DNA of 64,000 nt from Curtobacterium poinsettiae (GTDB lineage Bacteria; Actinomycetota; Actinomycetes; Actinomycetales; Microbacteriaceae): positions 2,294,001 through 2,358,000 of the forward strand of contig NZ_CP106879.1 of NCBI RefSeq assembly GCF_025677645.1, in the 5' to 3' direction. The notes beneath the pieces were generated by a model. It saw only the letters and a program-made list of their open reading frames with translations. It made no database searches and was not told the origin of the DNA. Position numbers and translations under genes: made by a program. This document shows positions 7,976 to 16,368 of the stretch, in pieces. Each line of letters starts with the position of its first letter. Position 1 is the stretch's first letter.

Positions 7976-8953
7976 GTGCCGACGATGAACATCCCAGCAC
8001 TCCGCGGCAGCCGGATCCTCGGGTTCGGTCACCACCAGCCCGAACGCGTCCTGACCAACGACGAGCTCTCGACGATGGTCGACACGAACGACGAGTGGAT
8101 CCGCACACGGACCGGCATCCAGACCCGTCGGATCGCCGGGCCCGACGACACCGTCACGTCGATGGCCGTCGAGGCCGGACGCCGTGCCCTCGCCGACGCC
8201 GGGGTGTCACCTTCGGCCGTCGGACTCGTCATCGTCGCCTCCACGACCCACCAGGACCGCGCACCGTACACGGCAGGTCGGGTGGCCGCCGCGCTGGGCA
8301 TGACGAACGGTCCGGCGCCGATCGACATCAACACCGCGTGCAGTGGGTTCGAGTACGCGCTCGGGCTCGCCGACCAGTCCATCCGCACCGGTTCGGCCGA
8401 CGTCGCCCTCGTCATCGGGTCGGAGGTGCTGTCCGGGATCGCCGACTGGACCGACCGGTCGACGTGCGTGCTCGTCGGCGACGGGGCCGGTGCCGCCGTG
8501 CTCGGGGTCGCCGAGACGCCGGAGATCGGCCCGGTGTCGTGGGGGAGCGTGCCGCACCTGCTCGACGCCGTCCGTGTCGAGGGGTCGCCGGGGCGCTTCA
8601 ACCAGGAGGGGCGCTCGATCTACCGGTGGGCGATCACCGAGGCCGAGGGGCACGCCCGCAAGGTCGTCGAGGCCGCCGGGCTCTCGATGGACGACATCGA
8701 GGTGTTCGCGTTCCACCAGGCGAACCTGCGGATCATCGAGCCGCTCGTCACCGCGCTCGGCGGGGAGTCGAAGTTCGTCATCCGCGACGTCGTCGAGTCC
8801 GGGAACACCTCGGCGGCGAGTGTGCCGCTCGGGCTGTCGAAGGCGTGGGAGCGTGGTGACCTGCCGGAGGGGGTGCCTGCGCTGCTGTTCGGGTTCGGTG
8901 GCGGGTTCGCCCACGCCGGCCAGGTCGTGACGACGCCGGTGCGGTCCTTCTAG
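7976..8953 (+). CDS. fabH: beta-ketoacyl-ACP synthase III (KAS III)
   Basis: This 325-residue thiolase-fold condensing enzyme has the Cys-His-Asn triad at Cys122 (NTACSGFEYA), His247 (FAFHQANLRI) and Asn277 (SGNTSAAS), plus the C-terminal GFGGGFAHAG loop. KAS III joins an acyl-CoA primer to malonyl-ACP and starts fatty acid synthesis; in actinobacteria it favours branched primers. The GTG at 7976 follows GAGGGGG by 5-6 nt; an ATG at 7985 is possible. No fabD, acpP or fabF is adjacent, so this may be a second, stand-alone copy outside the main fab cluster, or one serving a specialised acyl product. Confidence 0.9.
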   Translation: MPTMNIPALRGSRILGFGHHQPERVLTNDELSTMVDTNDEWIRTRTGIQTRRIAGPDDTVTSMAVEAGRRALADAGVSPSAVGLVIVASTTHQDRAPYTAGRVAAALGMTNGPAPIDINTACSGFEYALGLADQSIRTGSADVALVIGSEVLSGIADWTDRSTCVLVGDGAGAAVLGVAETPEIGPVSWGSVPHLLDAVRVEGSPGRFNQEGRSIYRWAITEAEGHARKVVEAAGLSMDDIEVFAFHQANLRIIEPLVTALGGESKFVIRDVVESGNTSAASVPLGLSKAWERGDLPEGVPALLFGFGGGFAHAGQVVTTPVRSF

Positions 8954-8969
8954 GCGCCGTTGCACGAAC

Positions 8970-9006
8970 GGCCCGGGCTCGGCTGCTCAGCATCCGTGCC
9001 CGGGCC
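8970..9006. terminator. 9-bp hairpin between convergent fabH and 9024-9896
   Basis: GGCCCGGGC at 8970-8978 pairs with GCCCGGGCC at 8998-9006 across a 19-nt loop, 17 nt after the fabH stop. It could act on both convergent genes. Confidence 0.5.
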
Positions 9007-9023
9007 TCTCTCGGTCGTCTCGG

Positions 9024-9896
9024 CTAACGCTTCGAGCGGGCGTCGTCCTGGCCCGGCTCGGTCCAGAGGTCCTGGTCCCCGCCCGCGCCACGCTTCCACG
9101 GCAGGGCGCGGCGGGTCTTCTCCGCCGCGGGGGTCACGGTCAGCACGATCGGGAACTCCGCCGGCGGCATGCCGAACCCGGTCCGCGACGCCTGGATCAC
9201 CTTGCGCCCGAGTGCGTGGTTCCCCAGTCCGCCGACGGCCGCGCCGATGCCGAACGGCAGCGCCCGTCCGAGGACGGAACCGCCCTGCCGGACGGCGAAT
9301 CGCTTGATGAACTGGTCACGGACCTGTCCGCCGATGCCGTTGACCACCTGCTTCGGGAGCGAGGACGTCACCATCTCCCCCCAGAACGCCGTCCGGGCCT
9401 GACCGCCGGCTGCCTGTCCGGCGAGCTGCTTGATGAGCTGCGTGCCCGGCGCGCCGAGGATCATCGCCATCACGAGTGTGCGGGCGCGCTCCGGGTCGTC
9501 CAGCGCGATGCCGTGCACCTCGGTCACCGACTGTGCGAACAGCGCGGTGGTCTCGAGGAACCCGACCGTCTCGGCACCGCTCAGGCCGAGCGCGGCGGCC
9601 ATCCCGACGCCGGGGATCACCGCACTCGCACCGACCGCGGCGCCACCGGTGGTGACCGCGGCCAGGTACTGCCGCTCGAGGATCTGGATCACCTCGGCGG
9701 GGGTCGCGTCGGGCTTGCGACGACGGATCGCGTTGACGTGCGCGACCACGACGGGGCGCTGCACGCTGATGACCCGGTCGAGCCACTTCGCCCAGCCGGT
9801 GGGCTGGACCTGCTGCGTACGGGGGGCGGACGGGGAGGGGGAGACCGGTGCGGTCGGCAGGGGCACGATCGACTGGTCCTTCGGGGCTCGGGCCAT
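9024..9896 (-). CDS. conserved actinobacterial protein of unknown function, EcsC-like features
   Basis: This 290-residue product has a Pro/Ser-rich N-terminus, a basic region (IRRRKPDATPAEVIQILERQ), then a Gly/Ala-rich segment at about 85-120 (GVGMAAALGLSGAETVGFLE). A second Gly-rich stretch lies at about 210-235 (LPFGIGAAVGGLGNHALGRK). These are glycine-zipper-like and may associate with membranes, although no classic transmembrane helix or signal peptide is seen. The general build recalls EcsC-domain proteins, but I cannot confirm that. The ATG at 9896 lies 38 nt from the divergent hexapeptide-repeat gene, so the two share a promoter region. Confidence 0.6.
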   Translation of the reverse strand: MARAPKDQSIVPLPTAPVSPSPSAPRTQQVQPTGWAKWLDRVISVQRPVVVAHVNAIRRRKPDATPAEVIQILERQYLAAVTTGGAAVGASAVIPGVGMAAALGLSGAETVGFLETTALFAQSVTEVHGIALDDPERARTLVMAMILGAPGTQLIKQLAGQAAGGQARTAFWGEMVTSSLPKQVVNGIGGQVRDQFIKRFAVRQGGSVLGRALPFGIGAAVGGLGNHALGRKVIQASRTGFGMPPAEFPIVLTVTPAAEKTRRALPWKRGAGGDQDLWTEPGQDDARSKR

Positions 9897-9934
9897 GGCT
9901 TCACCGTACGCCGCGCACGTGAGAGGGTCGCTGG

Positions 9935-10615
9935 ATGGACACCGACCCCGCGCAGCCAGCCCTCGACGATGCCCGTCGTGCAGCCGGGTTCCTGCCCGTC
10001 GCAGAGGTCACCGCCCTCGCGCCCGCGGTCCGGGTGCTCGACCCGGCGTCCGTCCTGGTCGGAGTGGGCGTGTCGGTCCTGCCCGGCGTGGTGCTGTACC
10101 CGTCCACGACGCTCGAGACCCGGCACGGTGGGGCGATCACGGTGGCATCCGGGGCACGCCTGGGCCCCGGATCCGTGACCGTCGTCGCGTCGGCGGCGGC
10201 CGTGCACATCGGCGAGGGAGCCGAACTCGGTCCGGGACCGGTGACCATCGTCGCGGACGGGTCCGACGTCCTGGTCGGTGGTCGGGCTCGCCTGACCGCC
10301 GGGTGTCTCGTCGAGGGGCCGGCTCGCATCGGCGCGGGGGCGCAGGTGCTCGGTCCGGTGTCCGTGCGGGACGTCGAGCTCGAGGAGGGCGGCGACCACC
10401 GCGAACCCGACCCGGACCACCGCGGCGGCGTGGTCAAGGGCACCGGGCCGATCCGCGGCGTGCGCGTGGGAGTCGGCGAGGTGGTGGTCGGTGGGGTGGT
10501 GGACACCGGGGCGGTCGACACCGGGGGATCGTCCGCTCGGCCGACGGTCGAGCGTCAGCGCAGGTACCACCCGGATGCGCCGCACCGCCCGGATGCGCCA
10601 CACCGCCCGAGCTGA
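9935..10615 (+). CDS. hexapeptide-like (left-handed beta-helix) protein
   Basis: This is a 226-residue protein. Residues about 40-160 contain short imperfect strand repeats with regularly spaced Val/Ile and Gly (VSVLPGVVLYPSTTL, GARLGPGSVTVV, GAELGPGPVTIV, GARIGAG-like turns), suggesting a left-handed beta-helix as in LbH acyltransferases. The catalytic His typical of acetyltransferases is not evident, so it may be structural. The tail is low-complexity with YHPDAPHRPDAPHRPS repeats. The ATG at 9935 has GAGAGGG a few nt upstream. It is divergent from the previous gene; function unknown. Confidence 0.6.
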   Translation: MDTDPAQPALDDARRAAGFLPVAEVTALAPAVRVLDPASVLVGVGVSVLPGVVLYPSTTLETRHGGAITVASGARLGPGSVTVVASAAAVHIGEGAELGPGPVTIVADGSDVLVGGRARLTAGCLVEGPARIGAGAQVLGPVSVRDVELEEGGDHREPDPDHRGGVVKGTGPIRGVRVGVGEVVVGGVVDTGAVDTGGSSARPTVERQRRYHPDAPHRPDAPHRPS

Positions 10616-10632
10616 TCGTCGGGCACGCACCC

Positions 10633-11553
10633 TCAGCACGGGACGCCCGCGCGCCGGAGGGCAGCCCGCACCCGGTCGGGCTGCATCAGGTCCGCCCACG
10701 AGAGCCGCACGACCGCCCGGACCTCGGGGAACGACCGGATGAAGTCCTCACGACGTTTCTCGCGCCAGTGCGCGTCGGAGGTGGATCGCCCGTCGAGCAG
10801 CGCGGGGTCCTCGTACTTCGCGCGGCCGTCGACCTCGACCACGACGCCCTGGTCGGGGAACCAGAAGTCCACGATCGCCGTGACCGATCCGGCCCGGGCG
10901 AACACGTGCTGCTGCACCGGTTCCGGCACCCCGAGTTCCCGGAAGCGCACGCGGCACACCGACTCCGCTGGTGACCCCGACAGCGCCGACCCCATCCCCA
11001 CCGCGATCCCCGTTTTGGTCCGGGCCGAGGCCAGCGACGCGTGTTCCGCGTCCAGCGCCTCACGGTCGGCGAGCCCACGGGAGAGCACGGCATCGACGAC
11101 GGGGAGTGCTTCGAGCAAGGAGCGCGTCGCAGCGACGTCGATGGCGGTCCTCGCGGCCGTCGTCACGGGTGTCGCCTGCTGATCGACGAGGACTCCGGGT
11201 GGCCGCCCCTGTGCACCGTGCCGGACGAACCACGCCGTGACGCGGGTGTGCGTCGTGGTCGGATCGGCGAGGTGCACCTTGGGTGGTGCTGTCCCGATCA
11301 GCGGGAGTCCGAGGACTGCGCACGCAGACTGGTGTGAGACGACATCGGTTGCTCGGAGTCGGTGCGCCGAGGCTCGGACGAGCACGTGGTGCTGCTCGCC
11401 GGGATGCATCCCGTCGAGTGCGTCCGGGCGGACGAGGACGCCGGGGCGGAGGCGTTCGTACCGTCCGCGGCGGACATCGCGCTCGAGTGCACGGCGTTCG
11501 GCGGAGGTCGCACCCGTCGTGCGGATCAGTTCGACGTCGTTCGCTCTGGACAT
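10633..11553 (-). CDS. AbiEi-like wHTH plus DUF559/Vsr-type nuclease-fold protein
   Basis: This 306-residue protein begins at the ATG at 11553 (MSRANDVELIRTTGATSAER). An N-terminal winged-helix-like segment (ALERDVRRGRYERLRPGVLV) and the following middle part resemble the AbiEi antitoxin/transcriptional-regulator family. Residues about 190-300 carry a DUF559/very-short-patch-repair-like PD-(D/E)XK core, with Asp in VDFWFPDQG and the E-x-D/K-type strand VVVEVDGRAKY. Many Microbacteriaceae encode several such stand-alone proteins. No AbiEii-type toxin is next to it, so calling it an antitoxin would overreach. A 24-bp direct repeat lies upstream. Confidence 0.65.
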   Translation of the reverse strand: MSRANDVELIRTTGATSAERRALERDVRRGRYERLRPGVLVRPDALDGMHPGEQHHVLVRASAHRLRATDVVSHQSACAVLGLPLIGTAPPKVHLADPTTTHTRVTAWFVRHGAQGRPPGVLVDQQATPVTTAARTAIDVAATRSLLEALPVVDAVLSRGLADREALDAEHASLASARTKTGIAVGMGSALSGSPAESVCRVRFRELGVPEPVQQHVFARAGSVTAIVDFWFPDQGVVVEVDGRAKYEDPALLDGRSTSDAHWREKRREDFIRSFPEVRAVVRLSWADLMQPDRVRAALRRAGVPC

Positions 11554-11669
11554 GGCACCAGGCTCGCCGAGCCTCGTGGCCCAGCGCTCGTCATCGCCGG
11601 ATCTGTGGAGGGCCGGCCGGCGACGATGACCTGTGCAGGACTGATCAGCTGCAATGCGCGTGCATCTTG

Positions 11670-11764
11670 CGACGATCCACGCGTCGAACGACTCGTGTCT
11701 TGTCGTCACATGCACGCGCACCATCTGCGTGCACATCTTCCGACGATCCACGCGTCGAACGACT
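11670..11764. repeat. 24-bp direct repeat, 71 bp apart
   Basis: An identical 24-mer that includes CCACGCGTCGAAC occurs at 11670-11693 and 11741-11764. The bases just before each copy are also similar (GTGCATCTTG versus GTGCACATCTTC). The pair lies in the 271-bp gap between the DUF559 gene and fliW, upstream of the former, and could be operator sites or a small duplication. Confidence 0.65.
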
Positions 11765-11824
11765 GGTGGAATGTCGCAGAACGCGTGCGAAGCCGCGCAG
11801 CGCCGCGCCGCGCACCGCCCGCGG

Positions 11825-12193
11825 CTACACCCGCGCGAGCTCCGCCCGCAGCGGCAGGTCCTGCTCCTCGAGGATGACCTGCGCGCCCACGGCCGTCCGG
11901 GCGTTCACGACGATCGGCGCGAGCAGGTTCACCGTGGTGCCGGACGCGCCGGGGTTCGCGACGACGAGCAGCATCGCGTCGGCGGGGTCGGTCAGCCCGA
12001 GCCCGGCGGCCTGCTCGTCGGTGAGTTCCGGCGCGTACGTCGGCAGGTGCACCGCGGCGTCGAGCAGGAACAGCCGTGCGTCGTCGCCGACGAGCGTGAA
12101 CAGCCCCTCGGCACCGTCGACCGGCGACAGCTCGAAGGCCGCGGCGGGGGCGAGCCCGAACGGCGGGACGGCGAAGGTCAGGGAGATGCTCAT
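11825..12193 (-). CDS. fliW: flagellar assembly factor FliW
   Basis: This 122-residue protein matches the FliW family along its length: GLFTLVGDDARLFLLDAA, LGLTDPADAMLLVV, then TVNLLAPIVVNARTAVGAQ. In Bacillus, FliW binds either flagellin or CsrA. When unsecreted flagellin is low, FliW sequesters CsrA less, so CsrA represses hag translation. Here csrA lies at the far end of the flagellar region and fliC has two CsrA-like sites, so the same loop is likely. The ATG at 12193 overlaps the flgL stop (ATGA), which couples the two. Confidence 0.9.
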   Translation of the reverse strand: MSISLTFAVPPFGLAPAAAFELSPVDGAEGLFTLVGDDARLFLLDAAVHLPTYAPELTDEQAAGLGLTDPADAMLLVVANPGASGTTVNLLAPIVVNARTAVGAQVILEEQDLPLRAELARV

Positions 12194-13071
12194 CGGAGGT
12201 AGTCCATCAGGGTCGGCTGCAGGACCTTCGCGGTGACGGCGAGGGCTGCCTGGTAGTTGGTCTGCTGCACCTGCAGGTCGAGGACGGCCTTCGCGAGGTC
12301 CACGTCCTCGATGCCCGCGCGGCGGCTCTCGAGCGAGACGGTCGCGGACTTCAGCGAGTCCTGCGCCGCGAGTGCGGCGGCGTGCCGGACGCCGACGTCG
12401 GCCTGGGCGCCGCGGACGGTCCCGAGCGCCGTGTCGACGTCCCCGATGCGAGCGTTCACGTTCACCCCGTTCTGCAGGTCACTGACGATGGAGTCGATCA
12501 TGCCGAACACCGAGTCGTCGCCGGACCCGAAGACCGCGGTGCCGGCGGTGTCGACCCGCACCGTGGTGCCGTCGCCGACCCGACGGGACACGTCGGTGCC
12601 CGATGCCGCCCAACCCGCCGCGGGGTCGTAGGCGACAGCGGCGGTCGACGATCCCGCGAACACCGAACGGGTGCCGTAGGTGGTGTTGGCACGTGCCTCG
12701 AGGTCGGCCTTGAGCGACCGGAACTGCGTGATGAACGCGTCGCGGTCGGTGTCGCTCATGGTGCCCGAGTTCGCGGCCTGCACCGTGAGGTCGCGGACGT
12801 TGTTGAGCACCGAGTACACGCCGGACAGCGCGCTGTCCGTGGTCGCGAGCCACGCCGCGGCGTCGTTCGCGTTCCGCGAGTATTGGGCGGCTGCGGCCTG
12901 CTCCTTGCGCACCTGCATCGACGACGCGGTGCCGACCGGGTCGTCCGAGGGCTTCTGGATCGCACGCAGCGTCGTGGCCTGGTCGGTGAGCTCGGCGACC
13001 CGCGCGGCACCGGCCTGCAGCCGGGCCGAGGCGGCCGCCATCGACATCTGGGTGGTCACACGGGTGATCAC
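12190..13071 (-). CDS. flgL: flagellar hook-filament junction protein FlgL
   Basis: This 293-residue HAP3 protein has the N-terminal D0/D1 helix pair (MITRVTTQMSMAAASARLQ, then IQKPSDDPVGTASSMQVRKE, the flagellin-like K-P-S-D-D-P signature) and the C-terminal helix (VQQTNYQAALAVTAKVLQPT). The middle domain is short. FlgL joins the FlgK junction to the flagellin filament and is exported by the flagellar type III system. The start is a GTG at 13071, 2 nt after the flgK stop, within the flgN-flgK-flgL-fliW operon. Confidence 0.93.
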   Translation of the reverse strand: MITRVTTQMSMAAASARLQAGAARVAELTDQATTLRAIQKPSDDPVGTASSMQVRKEQAAAAQYSRNANDAAAWLATTDSALSGVYSVLNNVRDLTVQAANSGTMSDTDRDAFITQFRSLKADLEARANTTYGTRSVFAGSSTAAVAYDPAAGWAASGTDVSRRVGDGTTVRVDTAGTAVFGSGDDSVFGMIDSIVSDLQNGVNVNARIGDVDTALGTVRGAQADVGVRHAAALAAQDSLKSATVSLESRRAGIEDVDLAKAVLDLQVQQTNYQAALAVTAKVLQPTLMDYLR

Positions 13072-13073
13072 GA

Positions 13074-14501
13074 TCAGCCCCTCCCGACGAGTCCGACGCG
13101 GTTGATGATGGTGTCGAGCATCTCGTCGACCGCCGTCAGGACGCGCGCCGCGCCCTGGTACGCGTGCTGGTAGCTCAGCAGGTTGACGTTCTCCTCGTCG
13201 AGGTCGACGCCCGCGCTCGACTGCTGCTGGTTGCGCGCGTTGGTGAGCGCGAGCCCGGCCATCGTCGATTCCGACGTTGCCGACCTGGAGGCGGTGCCCA
13301 CCCCCGCCACGAACGTCGCCCAGACCTGGTCGGCACCGTCCGACGACGCCCCGAGTCGTGCGAGCGCGTCGGCGAACGAGTCGTCGAGTTCCCCCGCCGC
13401 GTTCCGCGTCGCCAGCCCGCTGGCGTCCGTGGGGACGACGCCGAGTGCCTGGGCGGCGGGGACTCCGGCCGCCACGGAGAAGAAGGGTGCGCCGGTGGTG
13501 CCGGCCGGGGTGGTCCCGGCGGCGTGCAGGGCGTTCACGGTGGTGGCGAGTCGCGTGGCCACGGCGTCGTAGGACGCGGCGGCCTCGGCGAGTGCGCCGC
13601 CGGTACCGGTACCGGTGCCGGACGCGGGTGCGAGGACCGCGAGTGCTCCACCGATCGACCCGCCGCTCAGCCCGACCGCCCCGGCCGTACCGGTGGTCCA
13701 GGTCAGGGTGACCGCTGTGCCGTCGGCCAGACGCTCGCCGCCACCGAGGGCGACCGAGCGGGCGTCGGTGCCCTGCACGATCGGGTTGCCGCCGAGGAGC
13801 ACGTCGACGGTGCCGTCGGCGTTCGTCCGGGTGGTGCCGCCGGCGAGCGTGGCGATCTGCTGCGTGAGCTGGTCACGCTGGTCGAGCAGCTCGTTCGCGT
13901 TGCCGCCCGAGGCGAGCGCGGTGCGGATCCGGCCGTTGAGGTCGGCGACCTGCTCCGCGGCGCCGTTCAGCTGCGCGACCTGTCCGGTCAGGGTGCCGCG
14001 CACCGAGGACCACTGCGCGTCGACGGCCTTCGAACCGGCGGCCAGGGCGGCGACGACGGTGCCGGCGGCCCCGAGAACGGCACTGGCGGCACCCGGGTCG
14101 TCGGGGTGGCTGGCGAGTTCGCTCCAGGACGACCAGAACGCGTCGAGCTTGGCGCTCAGGCCGTCCTTGCCGGGCTCGTGCAACCCGGTCTCGAGGGCGG
14201 AGAGCGCCGTGGCACGGGCATCGGCGTAGGCCGACGAACCGGCGGCGACGCGGACGCCGGCGTCGAGGGTCAGCGATGCCAGGCGGGCGATGCCGTCGAC
14301 CGAGACGCCCTGGCCGGCGAGGGCCGCGGTGCCCCGCATGAACCCGGTCTGGGTCGCGGGGATCGAGTTCTGCGTGACGCGCTGTCGCGTGTAGCCGGCG
14401 GTGCCGGCGTTCGCGATGTTCTGGCCGGTGACGTCGATGCCGGCACGGGCCGCGGCGAGGCCGGAGTACGCGGTCGCGAGGGATCCGAAGGTGCTGACCA
14501 C
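13074..14501 (-). CDS. flgK: flagellar hook-associated protein FlgK
   Basis: This 475-residue HAP1 protein begins at a GTG at 14501, giving MVSTFGSLATAYSGLAAARA and the rod-like motif GQNIANAGTAGYTRQRV. A codon further upstream would run through flgN and is rejected. The C-terminus has the canonical SAGVDLDEENVNLLSYQHAY segment. The Ala/Gly/Thr-rich centre (about 240-400) is the variable domain. FlgK caps the hook before the filament. The start lies 4 nt after the flgN stop, and FlgN is its predicted export chaperone. Confidence 0.93.
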   Translation of the reverse strand: MVSTFGSLATAYSGLAAARAGIDVTGQNIANAGTAGYTRQRVTQNSIPATQTGFMRGTAALAGQGVSVDGIARLASLTLDAGVRVAAGSSAYADARATALSALETGLHEPGKDGLSAKLDAFWSSWSELASHPDDPGAASAVLGAAGTVVAALAAGSKAVDAQWSSVRGTLTGQVAQLNGAAEQVADLNGRIRTALASGGNANELLDQRDQLTQQIATLAGGTTRTNADGTVDVLLGGNPIVQGTDARSVALGGGERLADGTAVTLTWTTGTAGAVGLSGGSIGGALAVLAPASGTGTGTGGALAEAAASYDAVATRLATTVNALHAAGTTPAGTTGAPFFSVAAGVPAAQALGVVPTDASGLATRNAAGELDDSFADALARLGASSDGADQVWATFVAGVGTASRSATSESTMAGLALTNARNQQQSSAGVDLDEENVNLLSYQHAYQGAARVLTAVDEMLDTIINRVGLVGRG

Positions 14502-14505
14502 GGTG

Positions 14506-14991
14506 CTACAGCGTCCCCTCGAACAGGCGTGCGCCGTCCTGGCCCGCGCCGGACGTGCCACTGGCGTCGTAGGTGGCGGCGCCGGTGACGGTCCCCGCCA
14601 GGGTCTCCTCGGTGGCCTGGGCGGCGGCACGCAGGAACCGGTCGTTCTCGTCGCGCAGGGCGCCGATCTGAGTGGTCAGTTCGACCATCGCGGTGAGGTG
14701 CGACGACAGGATCTCGCCCCACGGCCCGTTCGGTGCAGCGGCGACGACGTCGCGCAGGGGAGCGTCGGCGGGGACGCCCCACTCCTCGGCGACCTCGGCG
14801 CTCTGCGCGGCACGCTCGAGGCCGGTGCTGCGGAGCCGGTCGAGGACCTGCTCGACCTCGCGGCTGGCGTGCGACACCCAGCGGGAGCGGCCCGCGGTGA
14901 GCAGCAGCTGCTCCTCCTCGAGCTTGAAGGTCAGCAGTTCGAGCAGCTCGCGTTCGCGCCAGAGCACGGCGGACAGGTCGTTCACGCTCAT
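14506..14991 (-). CDS. flgN: FlgN-family export chaperone
   Basis: This 161-residue all-helical protein resembles FlgN. The N-terminal half is a long amphipathic helix pair (LSAVLWRERELLELLTFKLE, EEQLLLTAGRSRWV) and a later helix reads LTTQIGALRDENDRFLRAAA. FlgN chaperones FlgK and FlgL to the export gate, and here it precedes both in one operon. It is the first gene after a minus-strand flagellar-sigma promoter (15058-15085), 67 nt upstream of the ATG at 14991. Similarity is judged by pattern and context, since the family is weakly conserved. Confidence 0.85.
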   Translation of the reverse strand: MSVNDLSAVLWRERELLELLTFKLEEEQLLLTAGRSRWVSHASREVEQVLDRLRSTGLERAAQSAEVAEEWGVPADAPLRDVVAAAPNGPWGEILSSHLTAMVELTTQIGALRDENDRFLRAAAQATEETLAGTVTGAATYDASGTSGAGQDGARLFEGTL

Positions 14992-15057
14992 CAGCTCCTC
15001 CCGGGTGGTGGTTCGTCGGGGGTGGTCCCCGGTCCGTCATCCTGCGGACACCGGGAT

Positions 15058-15085
15058 CTATCGACGTCCCTGCACGGGCCGTAAG
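15058..15085 (-). promoter_or_regulatory. flagellar-sigma promoter for flgN-flgK-flgL-fliW
   Basis: On the minus strand this reads CTTAC-N16-TCGATAG (15085 to 15058), the same architecture as the elements before fliC, flgB, flbD and fliM. It lies 67 nt before the flgN ATG. Confidence 0.65.
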
Positions 15086-15434
15086 CCCCGCCGGGGAGTG
15101 CGTGGACCGGACATCGGCCCGCGCATGCCCCGACGGCCCCAGTTGGGGGACGAGAACGACCGTTCTCTTCCCGGAGTCCCCACAAATGCCGACCGCGAAA
15201 CACCGGGAACACCCCCGCACTGGGGACTGATCCACCCCCGTACAGCGCATTGCCAGCCGATACATTCGGAACGCACCCCGGGGGACACCCGGAACCGCTC
15301 GGCAACGATGCGGCGTGCACCGCTCGGAGGGACCCGAGCGGCTCTTCGGCGTACGTACCGGCCATCCGAGGCCGGCGTCCGTCGCGCCCACGGACGGGTG
15401 AGCCGACACACGTCAGGTCGACCAGGGGAACAGC
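15086..15434. promoter_or_regulatory. gene-free leader between flgN and the sigma gene
   Basis: No coding frame is supported here. It holds an 8-bp hairpin (CCGCTCGG/CCGAGCGG, 15320-15341) and a partial -10-like CCGATAC at 15257-15263 without a clear -35. The ribosome-binding site AGGGGAA lies just before the sigma-factor ATG. The long leader suggests a regulated start for the sigma gene. Confidence 0.4.
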
Positions 15435-16250
15435 ATGGACCGCACCGAACGCAACGCGATGATCGTGGAGCACCTCCCGCTCGTGGGCTACATCGTGGCC
15501 GACGTCCGCTCCCGGGCGACGCACCTGGACCGCGACGACCTCGCCGCCGTCGGCTCGCTCGCACTCGTCGCAGCGGCCGAGGCCTTCGACCCCACCCTCG
15601 GCGTGCCGTTCGGCGCCTACGCCCGCACCCGGATCACCGGTGCGCTGGCCGACGACATGCGCTCGGCCGACTGGGCGTCCCGTGGCACCCGGAAGCGGAT
15701 CCGCGAGACCCTGGCCACGCAGGAGGCGCTGTCCGCACGCCTTGGCCGGAGCGTCGGTGCGCAGGAGATCGCGGACGCCATGGGTGTCGACAAGCAGACC
15801 GCCGTGGACGCGATGAGCGACGCCGCCCGGACGGTCGCGCCGCTCGACGAGACCGTCCACGACCTCGTGGCCGCGGACCTGCCGCTGCCCGGGGACGACC
15901 TGCTCGAGACCGAGAAGCGCCGGTACCTCCGCGCCGCGGTCGAGGCCCTGCCGGAGCGGATGCGCTTCATCGTCGAGGCCGTGTACTTCGGCGACCGTTC
16001 GGTCACCGACGTCGCCGCCGAGCTCGGCATCACGCACTCGGCCGTCTCGCAGCAGCGCTCCGAGGCGATGCGCCTGCTGCACGACGGACTCGCCGCCCAC
16101 TACGGCGACGGCACGACCGTCGAGCCGGCGAGCCGCACCACCGCGGCCCGCCGGAGCGCCTACCTCGCCCGTGTCGCCACGAACGCCGCCGCCGGTGTCG
16201 CCCGTGCCGTGCACGACGCCGCGTCCGGCCCGGCCGTCGCGGCGAGTTGA
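15435..16250 (+). CDS. fliA: flagellar-type sigma factor (FliA/WhiG family)
   Basis: This 271-residue sigma-70 family protein is too long for an ECF factor and lacks region 1.1. Region 2 (about 10-80) includes DRDDLAAVGSLALVAAAEAF and GVPFGAYARTRITGALADDM. Region 3 is at about 95-130 (SARLGRSVGAQEIADAMGVD). Region 4 is at about 170-220 (LPERMRFIVEAVYFGDRSVT, ELGITHSAVSQQRSEAMRLL). It sits between flgN and fliC, and five FliA/WhiG-like promoter elements are found in the window. FlgM, the usual anti-sigma partner, is not seen. I infer it drives the flagellar operons and possibly competes with a developmental WhiG-type role in other actinobacteria. Confidence 0.88.
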   Translation: MDRTERNAMIVEHLPLVGYIVADVRSRATHLDRDDLAAVGSLALVAAAEAFDPTLGVPFGAYARTRITGALADDMRSADWASRGTRKRIRETLATQEALSARLGRSVGAQEIADAMGVDKQTAVDAMSDAARTVAPLDETVHDLVAADLPLPGDDLLETEKRRYLRAAVEALPERMRFIVEAVYFGDRSVTDVAAELGITHSAVSQQRSEAMRLLHDGLAAHYGDGTTVEPASRTTAARRSAYLARVATNAAAGVARAVHDAASGPAVAAS

Positions 16251-16280
16251 GACGTCGGCGGAAACTTCTCCGCCGATCCC

Positions 16281-16308
16281 CTAACGACTCCCGGCAACCG
16301 GTCGAGAG
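16281..16308 (+). promoter_or_regulatory. flagellar-sigma promoter for fliC
   Basis: CTAAC (16281-16285), N16, TCGAGAG (16302-16308), 60 nt upstream of the fliC ATG. The -10 departs from CCGATAG at two positions. Confidence 0.6.
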
Positions 16309-16324
16309 TCATCCATGTCAGCCC

Positions 16325-16358
16325 ACGGACGGGCCGACGCACGACCCACATTCACGGA
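16325..16358 (+). promoter_or_regulatory. two CsrA-type sites in the fliC leader
   Basis: ACGGA occurs at 16325-16329 and 16354-16358, 29 nt apart. The second overlaps the GGAGG ribosome-binding site, 8 nt before the ATG. CsrA dimers bridge paired A-N-GGA sites of this kind to block translation; binding here is inferred. Confidence 0.5.
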
Positions 16359-16368
16359 GGAAACCACC

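Noticed and set aside
15257..15263. CCGATAC as a promoter for the flagellar sigma gene
   Set aside because: No -35 resembling CTAAC lies 16-17 nt upstream, so autoregulation by the flagellar sigma is not supported here.
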